From Kaistia hirudinis (GTDB lineage Bacteria; Pseudomonadota; Alphaproteobacteria; Rhizobiales; Kaistiaceae): a DNA stretch of 64,000 bases. This document shows positions 9,024 through 17,378 of the stretch, in pieces. The notes beneath the pieces are model-generated. The model was given only the letters and a program-made list of their open reading frames with translations. It did no database searches and was not told the origin of the DNA. The position numbers and the translations under genes were made by a program. The stretch is taken from the NCBI RefSeq assembly GCF_014196455.1, contig NZ_JACIDS010000003.1, positions 186,001 through 250,000 on the forward strand, given 5' to 3'. Positions within the stretch are counted from its first letter, which is position 1. Each line of letters begins with the position of its first letter.

Positions 9024-9034
9024 AATCGATATTT
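9024..9034. promoter_or_regulatory. Candidate operator AATCGATATTT (site B)
   Basis: On the minus strand this reads AAATATCGATT, matching the sites at 7343 and 10599. It sits in the GntR gene's upstream region between the Gfo/Idh stop and the GntR start. Confidence 0.4.
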
Positions 9035-9129
9035 CGTCCCGATGCGACGCGGAGCGCCCCACGCCGCATGGCCGTCCGACCGAGTTCCGGACGGGTTGAT
9101 TCGTCGGAACCCAGCATCGGCTCCCCGGA

Positions 9130-10131
9130 TCACGCGAGGCCGATCGGCCGACCTCCCTCGGCCGCCGATGCGACGATCGCCTCGAAGATCTGGATGTTGC
9201 CGAGCAGTTCGTCCGGTGTGAAGCGATAGGGTCTCCTGCCGGTAACGGCGTCGGCCCAGGCCTCGAAATTGGCCGTGACCGTGTCGGTCGGCTCGAACAC
9301 CCCCACCTCGCGCGGCCGGCCCGTTCCCCGGCAGAGTGTGACGATGGTCGGCTTGCCTTGGTCTACATTGCCTTCGCTGACCACCTCGACCCAGGCCCGG
9401 TCGCCGAAGAGCGTTGTCCGGCCGTAATAGGGCACGCTGGACAGCAGGGTGATATTCGCCCGTGCACCGGAGCGGAAGGCGAGCGCCGCCGAGACGAAGT
9501 CCGTCGCCGGCGGCGCGAACACGAGGCTCGCTGTCTGCGCGCGGACCTCCACCGGCGAGCCGAGCAGCGCGACGCAGAGGTCCGTCTGGTGGATTCCGGT
9601 CGCCGTCATCATGCCGGCCGGCGCATGGCGGGGATCGAGCCGCCAGTTCGCCGGGTCGATCGAACGGAAGAGGTCGTGGCTGATGTTCGCCTCGAAGAGC
9701 AGCGGCGTCCCCAGCGCTCCGTCATCGAGGAGTTGCTTCATCATCTCGTAGGCCGGCTCGTAGCGCCGCTCATGACCGACGCCGAGCACCTTCCCGGCGC
9801 AGGCGCAGGCGTCCAGCACCCGCGTCGCGCCGGCTGCCGTCATGGTGAGCGGCTTCTCGCAGAACAGCTCCTTGCCGGCGGCGAGAACGGCGAGGCATTG
9901 CTCTTCATGCAGCCTGTGCGGCGTGGCGAGGATGACGCCGTCGACAGTCGGATCTGCGAGCACCACGCCGAGTTCGAAGGCGTGCGGAATGCCGAGCCCG
10001 GCCAGGAAGGCCATCGCGTCCGGCGCCGGGGCCGGATCGATACCCCAGACGACGTCGAAAGACCGGCTCTTCGCCAGTGCGCCGATGATCTGCTTGCCCC
10101 ACCAGCCGAGGCCCGCCACTGCAACGCGCAT
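9130..10131 (-). CDS. Gfo/Idh/MocA family oxidoreductase
   Basis: A 333-residue NAD(P)-dependent dehydrogenase. It has the N-terminal Rossmann motif VAVAGLGWWGKQ, the family's CEKPLT lysine motif near residue 95 and a C-terminal alpha/beta substrate domain. Start at 10131 follows AAGGAG with six bases spacing; the longer ORF would add seven residues with no ribosome site. It lies 28 bases after the YciI gene and probably forms one transcript with it. The family acts on inositols, sugars and other polyols, and some members on aromatic or biliverdin-like substrates. Confidence 0.9.
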   Translation of the reverse strand: MRVAVAGLGWWGKQIIGALAKSRSFDVVWGIDPAPAPDAMAFLAGLGIPHAFELGVVLADPTVDGVILATPHRLHEEQCLAVLAAGKELFCEKPLTMTAAGATRVLDACACAGKVLGVGHERRYEPAYEMMKQLLDDGALGTPLLFEANISHDLFRSIDPANWRLDPRHAPAGMMTATGIHQTDLCVALLGSPVEVRAQTASLVFAPPATDFVSAALAFRSGARANITLLSSVPYYGRTTLFGDRAWVEVVSEGNVDQGKPTIVTLCRGTGRPREVGVFEPTDTVTANFEAWADAVTGRRPYRFTPDELLGNIQIFEAIVASAAEGGRPIGLA

Positions 10132-10159
10132 CGCCGTTCTCCTTCGGATCACGCCGGAT

Positions 10160-10447
10160 TCAGCCCTGCCGCTTCTGGAACGCCGTGATCGTCACGACCT
10201 CCCAGACGCCGGCCGCGTGATAGGGATCATCACGGTTGAAGGCTTCGACGGCGCCGCGATCGTCGGCGTCGACGATCAGCAGGCTTCCCTTCATCGTCGT
10301 CCCGTCGTCCTCGACCAGTGGGCCGGCCATGACCATGCGAACCCCATAGTCTCCGGCCTTCTTCAGATGTTCCGAGTGAGGCTGCTGGGCGGTCTTGCGC
10401 CGCGCGAGGCCTTCGGTGCCGTCAAGGGCATGGATTGCGAACAGCAT
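10160..10447 (-). CDS. YciI family protein
   Basis: A 95-residue protein with the YciI/YCII fold signature: an N-terminal MLFAIHALDG strand, PHSEHLKKAGD, a MVMAGPLVEDDG segment and DDPYHAAGVWEVVTITAF near the end, including the conserved His/Asp pair. Family members include muconolactone-isomerase-like enzymes and 5-chlorohydroxyquinol dehydrochlorinase fragments. Next to an intradiol dioxygenase operon a role in ring-cleavage product handling is plausible but inferred. Confidence 0.88.
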   Translation of the reverse strand: MLFAIHALDGTEGLARRKTAQQPHSEHLKKAGDYGVRMVMAGPLVEDDGTTMKGSLLIVDADDRGAVEAFNRDDPYHAAGVWEVVTITAFQKRQG

Positions 10448-10553
10448 GGCGAAGTCCTCCCGATCCTGGCGGCGCCGTCCATGCGCCGGCCCGCCAATGA
10501 CGGGCTTGTTTCACGCGGAGAGTAGGGGACGGCACGGCGCTTCCCGGCTTGGA

Positions 10554-10612
10554 TTTTCCCAGACTGAGAAAAGATCGAGGATCGATTGTGAGGATATGAA
10601 ATATCGATATTT
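10554..10612. promoter_or_regulatory. Double candidate operator between yciI and FAH operon (sites 2 and C)
   Basis: Two elements lie side by side in the divergent promoter region. At 10554-10572 is a near-palindrome TTTTCCCAGACTGAGAAAA, matching the CTCA-N3-TGAG motif. At 10599-10612 is a perfect 14-bp palindrome AAATATCGATATTT, matching the sites near matA and the GntR gene. The FAH start is 52 bases further on. Confidence 0.5.
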
Positions 10613-10663
10613 TCGGTCTGCGGCGCTTGGGCGATCTCCGCCGACGCCATCGGGAGAAGGTGT

Positions 10664-11536
10664 ATGCGCTATTCGGTGGTGCTGGAGGAGGGCGAACGGC
10701 GCCTCGCGGTGGTGGATGGCGGCCGCTTCGCGATCCTCGGTCCCGACTTCGCCGATCTTCGTGCGGTCCTTGTGTCCCCCGGCGCCGAGGAGGCGATGCG
10801 TCGCCGCGTGAGCCTCGCCGAGGCGGACTGGCGGCCCCTTGAATCGGCGCGGTTCGCGCAGCCCTTCGCGCGGCCGGGCAAGATCGTCTGCCTCGGGCTC
10901 AATTATCGCGATCACGCCCTCGAAGGCGGCTATGCCGTGCCGGATTACCCGGCGCTGTTCCTGCGCACGGCGACGTCGCTGCTGGCCGCCGGCGCGCCGA
11001 TCGTGGCGCCCGCTGTGTCGGAGAAGCTCGACTTCGAGGCGGAGCTGCTGGTCATCGTCGGGCAGGGCGGCCGCCGCATCGCCGAAGCCGACGCGCTGCG
11101 CCATGTCTTCGGATATGCCTGCTTCAACGATGCTTCCATCCGCGACTTCCAGCGCAAGACGCATCAATGGACGCCCGGCAAGAATTTCGACGGCACCGGC
11201 GCGATCGGGCCAGTGGTGGTGACGGCGGATGAGCTTCCTGCGGGCGCCTCGGGTCTTGCCATACGCTGTCGGTTGAACGGCACCACCGTTCAGGACGCGA
11301 ATACCGCCGACATGCTGGTTTCCGTGCCGCGCGCGATCGCGATCATTTCCGAGTTCATGACGCTGGAGCCTGGCGACATGATCGCCATGGGCACGCCACA
11401 GGGCGTCGGCCATGCACGCAATCCGCCGCTCTGGATGCGGCCGGGCGACGACGTCGAGGTCGAGATCGAGCGGATCGGCATCCTGCGCAACCCGATCGTC
11501 GCCGAGGACTCGGCCGCCGTGCCGCGCGCATCCTGA
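10664..11536 (+). CDS. Fumarylacetoacetate hydrolase (FAH) family protein
   Basis: A 290-residue FAH-fold protein. The metal-binding acidic residues are in LDFEAELLVIVG (near residue 125) and YACFNDASIRDFQ (near 155), and the KNFDGTGAIGP and MGTPQGVGHARNPP segments are typical. Family reactions are C-C hydrolysis, decarboxylation or isomerisation of ring-cleavage products and acylpyruvates. First gene of an operon with an intradiol dioxygenase (18-base gap) and an amidohydrolase, so likely processing of the ring-opened product. Exact reaction unknown. Confidence 0.92.
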   Translation: MRYSVVLEEGERRLAVVDGGRFAILGPDFADLRAVLVSPGAEEAMRRRVSLAEADWRPLESARFAQPFARPGKIVCLGLNYRDHALEGGYAVPDYPALFLRTATSLLAAGAPIVAPAVSEKLDFEAELLVIVGQGGRRIAEADALRHVFGYACFNDASIRDFQRKTHQWTPGKNFDGTGAIGPVVVTADELPAGASGLAIRCRLNGTTVQDANTADMLVSVPRAIAIISEFMTLEPGDMIAMGTPQGVGHARNPPLWMRPGDDVEVEIERIGILRNPIVAEDSAAVPRAS

Positions 11537-11553
11537 GACCGTAGGGAGGAACC

Positions 11554-12423
11554 ATGCGCGACATCACCGCCGACACGATCACGCAGGCCGTCATGGCGTC
11601 CTGGGCGAATGCGCCCGACGCCCGTGCGCGCCAAGTCCTGCAACGCCTCACGCATCACCTGCACGCCTTCATCGACGACGTCCATCCCACCCATGCCGAG
11701 TGGCTCGCGGCGGTCGATTTTCTCTGGCGGTGCGGCCAGATCAGCGACAGCCAGCGCAACGAGTTCGCGCTGCTGTCGGATGTGTTCGGGGTGACTTCGC
11801 TGGTCGATCTGCGAAACGCCATCCCCGGCGCGACGGTCGGCTCCGTGCTCGGCCCCTTCTATTCGGACGACAGCCCCTATGTCCCGTTCGGCGCGGACCT
11901 CGTGAAGGACAATGCGGGCGACGTCGTGCTCGTCACCGGTGTGGTGCGCGACACGGCAGGGGGGCCGATCCCCGGCGCCGTCATCGACATGTGGCAGACC
12001 AATGCGACGGGCGCCTATGCGACGCAGGATCCCGACCAGGACGACGCCAATCTGCGCTGCAAGCAACTTTGCGACGCGGCAGGCCGCTATGCCTTCACGA
12101 CGGTCGAGCCGGCCGCCTATACGATCCCGATGGATGGACCGGTCGGAGCCGTCGTGCGGCTGGCGGAACGCACGCCGTGGCGCCCCGGCCATTTCCATTT
12201 CATCGTCAGGGCCGAAGGCTACCAGCCGATCGTGACGGAGATCTTCTTCGCGCACGATCCGCTGGTCGACAGCGACGCCGTCTTCGGCACCCGGCAATCG
12301 CTGGTCCGCGACATTGATCCGGTGCGTGATGACGAGGAGCTTCCGGCGCCCCTCGACCGTCGCCCCGATCGTCGCCTAGACTTCGATTTCACGCTGACGG
12401 CCGCCGGCGTCGACGCGCCATGA
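11554..12423 (+). CDS. Intradiol ring-cleavage dioxygenase (catechol/hydroxyquinol 1,2-dioxygenase family)
   Basis: A 289-residue non-heme Fe(III) dioxygenase with the N-terminal helical linker domain (about 1-100) and the catalytic beta-sandwich. The four iron ligands appear as Tyr in MWQTNATGAYATQD, Tyr in EPAAYTIPMDGP, and the two His in WRPGHFHFIVRAEGY. GGAGG precedes the ATG. Its stop overlaps the next gene's ATG by four bases (ATGA). The domain layout fits hydroxyquinol or catechol dioxygenases; the substrate cannot be fixed by eye. Produces muconate- or maleylacetate-type acids in the cytoplasm. Confidence 0.92.
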   Translation: MRDITADTITQAVMASWANAPDARARQVLQRLTHHLHAFIDDVHPTHAEWLAAVDFLWRCGQISDSQRNEFALLSDVFGVTSLVDLRNAIPGATVGSVLGPFYSDDSPYVPFGADLVKDNAGDVVLVTGVVRDTAGGPIPGAVIDMWQTNATGAYATQDPDQDDANLRCKQLCDAAGRYAFTTVEPAAYTIPMDGPVGAVVRLAERTPWRPGHFHFIVRAEGYQPIVTEIFFAHDPLVDSDAVFGTRQSLVRDIDPVRDDEELPAPLDRRPDRRLDFDFTLTAAGVDAP

Positions 12424-13793
12424 CCGCGACGCGGCGAATCCTGATCCGGAATGCGATCGTTCTCACAATGGACGACCGCATCGGCGCATTCCGCGATGCC
12501 GACGTCCTGATCGTCGGCGATCGGATCGCCGATGTCGGTCCGGGCCTCGTGGTCGACGACGCCGAGATCGTCGACGGCCGCGGCCGCATCGTCATTCCCG
12601 GCCTCGTCAACGTCCACATGCATACATGGCAGACGGGATTGCGCGGGCTGACGTCGAACATGACGCTGCTCGAATATTTTCGCTGGGTGCATCGCGGGCT
12701 CGCGACGGCGTTCACGCCGGAGGACATTCACATCGCGACACTCGCCGGAGCGCTCGGCCAGATCAATGCCGGCACGACCACGCTCGGCGACTGGTGTCAC
12801 AACAACCCGACGCCGGACCACACCGACGCCGCGGTTTCGGCCCTTTTCGAGAGCGGCATCCGTTCGGTGTTCCTGCATGGCTCGCCCAAGCCCGATCCCA
12901 AGCCTGGCCAGCCGCATTTTTCGGAAGTTCCGCATCCGCGCCACGAGATCGAGCGGCTCCTCGCGACCCGCTTCACAAGCCGCGGCCAACTCGTCACGCT
13001 CGGGCTCGCCATCCTCGGCCCGCACTATTCGACTCTCGACGTTGCGGACGCCGATTTCCGCCTGGCGCGGGAGTTCGGCTTGGTCGCCTCGATGCACCAG
13101 GGCGGCGGCGCCCCGAAGACGCCGGGCGGCTGGGAGATCCTCGAGGCGCGCGGCCTCGTGGGGCCTGGCCTCAACATCGTGCATGGCAATGATCTCTCCG
13201 ACGAGCAGATCGCGCGCTTCGTTGCGGCGGGGGTTTCGTTTACGGTCGCGCCCGAGAATGAGCTGACGCAGGGCCATGGCTGGCCGATCACCGGCCGCGT
13301 GATCGCGGCAGGCGGGCAGCCGACATTCGGCGTCGACATCGAATCCCTGGTGTCGGCCGACATGTTCACCGTCGGCCGGATGGCGATCGGCTGCCAGCGC
13401 GGATTGGACAATGCGGCGAGCCGTTTGGCGACCGGCTCGATACCGCAGTCCCCCAGCGTGACCACGCGCGACGCGCTGCGCTGGATCACGATCGAAGGCG
13501 CACGCATGCTCGGCCTCGACGACCGCATCGGCTCGTTGACCCCGCGCAAGCAGGCCGACATCACGATCCTCGATGCCACGGCCTGGAACATGTGGCCGGT
13601 GCATGATCCCTATTCGACGGTGATCATGCAGGCCGGGATCGGCAATGTGGAAAGCGTCCTCATCGGCGGCCGCTTCTTGAAACGGGATGGCAGGCTCCTC
13701 CGCGACGACGCCCCGTGCATTCGAGAGGATCTCGCGTCGTCTGGCCGGCGGATCGTCGAGGCGCTTGGCTTGCCGGACGCCTTCGCGACCTGA
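12420..13793 (+). CDS. Amidohydrolase family protein (AtzA/TrzN/cytosine-deaminase-like)
   Basis: A 457-residue metal-dependent hydrolase. It has an N-terminal composite beta domain, the H-x-H motif VNVHMHTWQTG near residue 64, His in SMHQGGG near 223, IVHGNDLSDEQI near 252 and Asp in GVDIESLVSADMF near 307; the C-terminal ADITILDATAWNM returns to the beta domain. The family hydrolyses or deaminates ring C-N or C-Cl bonds. Translationally coupled to the dioxygenase gene (ATGA overlap), so it probably deaminates or dehalogenates an intermediate of the same pathway. Confidence 0.9.
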   Translation: MTATRRILIRNAIVLTMDDRIGAFRDADVLIVGDRIADVGPGLVVDDAEIVDGRGRIVIPGLVNVHMHTWQTGLRGLTSNMTLLEYFRWVHRGLATAFTPEDIHIATLAGALGQINAGTTTLGDWCHNNPTPDHTDAAVSALFESGIRSVFLHGSPKPDPKPGQPHFSEVPHPRHEIERLLATRFTSRGQLVTLGLAILGPHYSTLDVADADFRLAREFGLVASMHQGGGAPKTPGGWEILEARGLVGPGLNIVHGNDLSDEQIARFVAAGVSFTVAPENELTQGHGWPITGRVIAAGGQPTFGVDIESLVSADMFTVGRMAIGCQRGLDNAASRLATGSIPQSPSVTTRDALRWITIEGARMLGLDDRIGSLTPRKQADITILDATAWNMWPVHDPYSTVIMQAGIGNVESVLIGGRFLKRDGRLLRDDAPCIREDLASSGRRIVEALGLPDAFAT

Positions 13794-13800
13794 TCGCACT

Positions 13801-13813
13801 GCCATTTTGAGAA
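13801..13813. promoter_or_regulatory. Possible degenerate operator before the semialdehyde dehydrogenase gene (site 7)
   Basis: GCCATTTTGAGAA: the right half TGAGAA matches the recurring CTCA-N3-TGAGAA pattern, while the left half has two mismatches. It lies in the 136-base gap before the aldehyde dehydrogenase start. Confidence 0.25.
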
Positions 13814-13929
13814 TGTTCGCGCCGCGCGCCCGCGCGGCGCTTTGCCATTGTCCCCGCATCGGGAGCGATCGCGGAGCCGGGCCGCCGGCCCCGCGCCACC
13901 CTCACCAGCCGACAAAGCGGGATCAGGAC

Positions 13930-15387
13930 ATGCTGCACGACATCAGCCATTTCATGCGCCAAGCCAACCTGATCGGTGGCGAATGGGTCGGCGCCGACCA
14001 CGGCGGCACCATCGACGTCACCAATCCGGCGACAGGCGCGGTGATCGGCACCGTGCCGCGATCGGGCATGGCCGAGACGCGGCGGGCGATCGAGGCAGCC
14101 CACGCCGCCTTCCCGGCCTGGCGCGCCACATCCGCCCTCGATCGCCATGCGCTGCTGCGCGCCCTGCACGACGCGATCATGGACAATCGGGAATCGCTGG
14201 CCGAACTGCTGACGATCGAGCAGGGCAAGTCGCTCGCCGAGGCACGCGGCGAGATCGGCATGTCCGCGAGCTATATCCTCTGGTTCGCGGAAGAGGGGCG
14301 GCGCGCCTATGGCGATATCGTTCCCTCGCCCTGGGCGTCGCGCCGTATCCTGGTGACGCGCGAGCCGGTCGGCGTCGTCGCGGCCATCACGCCGTGGAAT
14401 TTCCCCTCGTCCATGCTGGCGCGCAAGCTCGGTCCCGCGCTGGCCGCCGGCTGCACGACGGTGGTGAAGCCGGCCTCGCAGACGCCCTATTCCGGGCTCG
14501 CCTGGGGCGTGCTCTGCCAGGATGTCGGCCTGCCGCCGGGCGTCGTCAACATCGTGACGGGGTCGGCGGCGGAGATCGGCGACGAGATTTGCGCCAATCC
14601 GCTCGTCAGCAAGATCACCTTCACCGGCTCGACGGAAATCGGCCGGCTGCTCATCGCGAAGGCGGCGCCGAGCGTCAAGAAGGTGTCGATGGAGCTTGGT
14701 GGCAATGCGCCGTTCATCGTTTTTGACGATGCCGATCTCGACCGCGCAGTCGAAGGCGCGATCGCATCGAAGTTCCGCAATTCCGGACAGACCTGCGTCT
14801 GCACCAATCGCTTCCTCGTCCAGTCGGGCATCCACGATCGCTTCGTCGAGCGGCTTGCCGCGGCGGTCGCCGTCCTCCGCGTCGGATCGGGCCTCGAAGC
14901 TGGCACCCAGCAGGGTCCGTTGATCGACGAGGCGGCGGTCGTCAAGGTCGAGGCGCTGATCGCAGACGCCGTCGCCAAGGGCGCCGAGGTGGTCTCGGGC
15001 GGCCGGCGCCATGCGCTGGGCGGCTGCTTCTTCGAGCCGACGGTGATCAAAGGTGCTACGCCGGCTATGCGTTTCACCGATGAGGAGATCTTCGGGCCGT
15101 TGGCGCCCGTCTACCGGTTCGAGACGGAGGCCGAGGCGATCGCGCTTGCCAATGCGACCGAGTTCGGCCTGGCGAGCTATTTCTACACGAGTGACCTCGG
15201 TCGGGCCGTCCGCGTGATGGAGGGGCTGAAATGCGGCATCGTCGGAGTCAATGAAGGGCTCGTGACGACGGTCGAGGCGCCGTTCGGCGGGATGAAGCAA
15301 TCCGGCCTCGGCCGCGAAGGCGGTCGGCAGGGCATCGAGGACTACCTCGATACCAAATATGTCTGTATCGGCGGGATCGCCGGCTGA
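13930..15387 (+). CDS. gabD: NAD(P)-dependent succinate-semialdehyde dehydrogenase-like aldehyde dehydrogenase
   Basis: A 485-residue ALDH-superfamily enzyme. It shows ITPWNFPSSMLARKLGPALA near residue 154, the catalytic Glu in MELGGNAPFIVF near 256 and the catalytic Cys in NSGQTCVCTNRFLVQ near 290. The C-terminal GMKQSGLGREGGRQGIEDYLDTKYVCIG is the usual GabD end, so succinate semialdehyde is the best guess. The ATG at 13930 gives the family's length; the frame stays open upstream to 13687 without homologous residues. Confidence 0.92.
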   Translation: MLHDISHFMRQANLIGGEWVGADHGGTIDVTNPATGAVIGTVPRSGMAETRRAIEAAHAAFPAWRATSALDRHALLRALHDAIMDNRESLAELLTIEQGKSLAEARGEIGMSASYILWFAEEGRRAYGDIVPSPWASRRILVTREPVGVVAAITPWNFPSSMLARKLGPALAAGCTTVVKPASQTPYSGLAWGVLCQDVGLPPGVVNIVTGSAAEIGDEICANPLVSKITFTGSTEIGRLLIAKAAPSVKKVSMELGGNAPFIVFDDADLDRAVEGAIASKFRNSGQTCVCTNRFLVQSGIHDRFVERLAAAVAVLRVGSGLEAGTQQGPLIDEAAVVKVEALIADAVAKGAEVVSGGRRHALGGCFFEPTVIKGATPAMRFTDEEIFGPLAPVYRFETEAEAIALANATEFGLASYFYTSDLGRAVRVMEGLKCGIVGVNEGLVTTVEAPFGGMKQSGLGREGGRQGIEDYLDTKYVCIGGIAG

Positions 15388-15402
15388 GCGCCTGAAACAG
15401 AT

Positions 15403-15450
15403 CCGCGACGCCGACGTCTGCCGGCACCGCCATGGGATTGCGCGTCGCGG
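15403..15450. repeat. Inverted repeat in convergent intergenic region
   Basis: CCGCGACGC (15403-15411) and its exact complement GCGTCGCGG (15442-15450) flank a 30-base loop between the convergent aldehyde dehydrogenase gene and the HTH-SBP gene. No T tract. Possibly a bidirectional transcription attenuator. Confidence 0.4.
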
Positions 15451-15452
15451 GG

Positions 15453-17195
15453 TCAGTAGCGGCCGGCTGCACGCATCACCTTGTCGATCCGGTTCTGGCT
15501 GCGCTCCAGCGCTTCCCGGTCAGTGAGCTCTCCATTGAGCGCGGCGAATATCTCCTCGCCCAATATGTGCTCGACCAGCGCGTATTCCGGGATCGGTGGC
15601 CGATGCCAGCCATGCAGCCGGTTCTGCTTGGCGAGGCGATCGACGAAGCGGACGATCGGCGTGGTGGCCGCCGCCTCCGGGTCGGCCGTGACGCTGAAGC
15701 GCGGCGCGACCGGGATGCCGTTCTTCACGTGCTCCTTCATCGCTGCCGGCGAGGCCATCCACGAGATCGCCTCGAAGGCGAGTTTCGAGCGTTCCGGCGA
15801 AAGGCCTGCCGGTATGGCGAGCAGGAAGCCGCCGATCGGCCCGATCGAGGGACCGCCCGGGCCGTGCGGATGGGGCAGATACTCGACCTTGCGCTTCACG
15901 ACCGACTTGATGTCGTACTCGAAGCGCGACGCGCGCATGGTCCAGCAATAGATCATGGCGGAGCGGCCGAGCATGAAGCAGTCGAGGGCCCGGTTCCAGT
16001 CCATGACGAGGATGTCGGGCGGCGAAACCGTCAGCAGGCGGCGCATATAGTCGAGCGTCTGCAGGCCCTGCTCGCTCATCACCAGTGGCCGGTACATCTC
16101 GCCCGACATCTTGCTGTAGTCGAACGAGACGCGGAACATCGGGACGTTCAGCACCGGCGCGCCGCAACTGCCCATGAAGAACATGAAGGAATGGGCGATC
16201 GGCATGCCCTTGGCGGCGTTCCAGACGATGCCCTGCATGCCGCGGCGAGGGTTGTGCAGCTGCCGCGCGGCGTCGATCACCTTGTCGAAGGACGTCGGCG
16301 CGTGAAGATCGTGCGCCTGGAAGAGGTCCTTGCGGATCGCGAGCGTTTCGATCGTGCTGTAGATCGGCACGCCATACTGGCTGCAGCCCCAATGGCCGGT
16401 CGACCAGATATTGGGATGGAAGTCGAGCGGGTTGATCCCGCTGTCGGCCAGATAGCCGTCGAGCGGCTGGACGATGCCGCGTTCGACCATCTCGCCGAGC
16501 CAGGGGATGTTGACGCAGAGAACGTCGTATTCGCTCTCCTTGCGCTTGGCATTGCGGATCAGCTCCTCGTGCAGGTCCGGCAGCGAGAGGAGGTGGAAGT
16601 TCTTGCGCGAGGCCAGCTTGCTGCGGAAGTCGGACCACATGTTCCGCATGGATTCGAAATAATTGTCCTCATTGAGCAGGAACCGGAGATCCTGCGAGGG
16701 TGAAAGCCGCGTTTCCATGATCTTGAGCGGCGGGATGACCTGATCGGCCATATAGGCGCCGCCGAAATAATAGTCGTCGGCATTGGCGCTGCCCGAGCCT
16801 AGGCCGAAGGTCTCCGCGAGCAGGACCTTGACCTTCATCGCATAGGCAACGAAGTCGGACTTCAGCCGCCGGCTCGGCGCGAGATAGAACGCCTTGGCGC
16901 CGGCGCTGCGCTGGTACTGCTCGATGTCGCCATCGTCGATCAGACGATGGATCCGGCGCATGGCGCTGGCGAAGGGGATCTGCGAGATCGAGGCGAGCGA
17001 CGACATCGTGACGGGATCGCCGCGCAGGTGGCACTTCATCAGATAGAGAACGATGTTCCAGATCGGGTCCGGGTCGGCGCTCCCGAGGCGCTCGTCATAG
17101 GGTGTCCGAATGCGCTCCAGGAAATTGATGATCCGGAGCAACTCGTAGTCGGTCATGCGGTCCGTGGCATGATCCGCCGCTCGAAGGTCCAGCAC
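15453..17195 (-). CDS. Winged-helix protein fused to an ABC solute-binding-protein (SBP_bac_1-like) domain
   Basis: A 580-residue protein. Residues about 40-120 read as a MarR-like winged helix (WNIVLYLMKCHLRGDPVTMS, then SLASISQIPFASAMRRIHRL and a DIEQYQ wing). The rest, about 150-570, reads as a type 1 extracellular solute-binding protein (PLDGYLADSGINPLDFHP, STIETLAIRKDLFQ, IGGFLLAIPAG, FEAISWMASPAAMKEHV). There is no signal peptide, lipobox or membrane segment, so the binding domain should be cytoplasmic. The GTG at 17195 follows GGGAGGAAG. The likely role is a ligand-responsive transcription factor, comparable in logic to SgrR but with a different SBP family. The ligand is unknown; it lies between the semialdehyde dehydrogenase and the 2-oxo-acid dehydrogenase operon. 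Confidence 0.85.
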   Translation of the reverse strand: MLDLRAADHATDRMTDYELLRIINFLERIRTPYDERLGSADPDPIWNIVLYLMKCHLRGDPVTMSSLASISQIPFASAMRRIHRLIDDGDIEQYQRSAGAKAFYLAPSRRLKSDFVAYAMKVKVLLAETFGLGSGSANADDYYFGGAYMADQVIPPLKIMETRLSPSQDLRFLLNEDNYFESMRNMWSDFRSKLASRKNFHLLSLPDLHEELIRNAKRKESEYDVLCVNIPWLGEMVERGIVQPLDGYLADSGINPLDFHPNIWSTGHWGCSQYGVPIYSTIETLAIRKDLFQAHDLHAPTSFDKVIDAARQLHNPRRGMQGIVWNAAKGMPIAHSFMFFMGSCGAPVLNVPMFRVSFDYSKMSGEMYRPLVMSEQGLQTLDYMRRLLTVSPPDILVMDWNRALDCFMLGRSAMIYCWTMRASRFEYDIKSVVKRKVEYLPHPHGPGGPSIGPIGGFLLAIPAGLSPERSKLAFEAISWMASPAAMKEHVKNGIPVAPRFSVTADPEAAATTPIVRFVDRLAKQNRLHGWHRPPIPEYALVEHILGEEIFAALNGELTDREALERSQNRIDKVMRAAGRY

Positions 17196-17264
17196 GTTGT
17201 CTTCCTCCCAGGACTTGGCGGTCTGGGCCGGCGAGTGCCGCCGGTCATCCGATCGAACAGAGTC

Positions 17265-17378
17265 TCAGCGCTTGGCGTCCGCCTGCATGCGGCGGCGCAG
17301 ATCGCCGACCACCGGGTGAGATCGGAACGGCAGGGCCGACTGAAGCCGGGCTAGCGCTATCCTCATTCGGTCTTTCAT
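17265..17378 (-). CDS. Small basic protein, 37 residues
   Basis: ATG at 17378 is preceded by a near-ideal ribosome site (AGGGAGGAAGCC). The frame encodes 37 residues beginning MKDRMRIALARLQSAL, rich in Arg/Lys, probably an amphipathic helix, and stops 69 bases before the HTH-SBP start. It may be a co-transcribed small protein or a leader peptide. No family recognised. Confidence 0.5.
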   Translation of the reverse strand: MKDRMRIALARLQSALPFRSHPVVGDLRRRMQADAKR

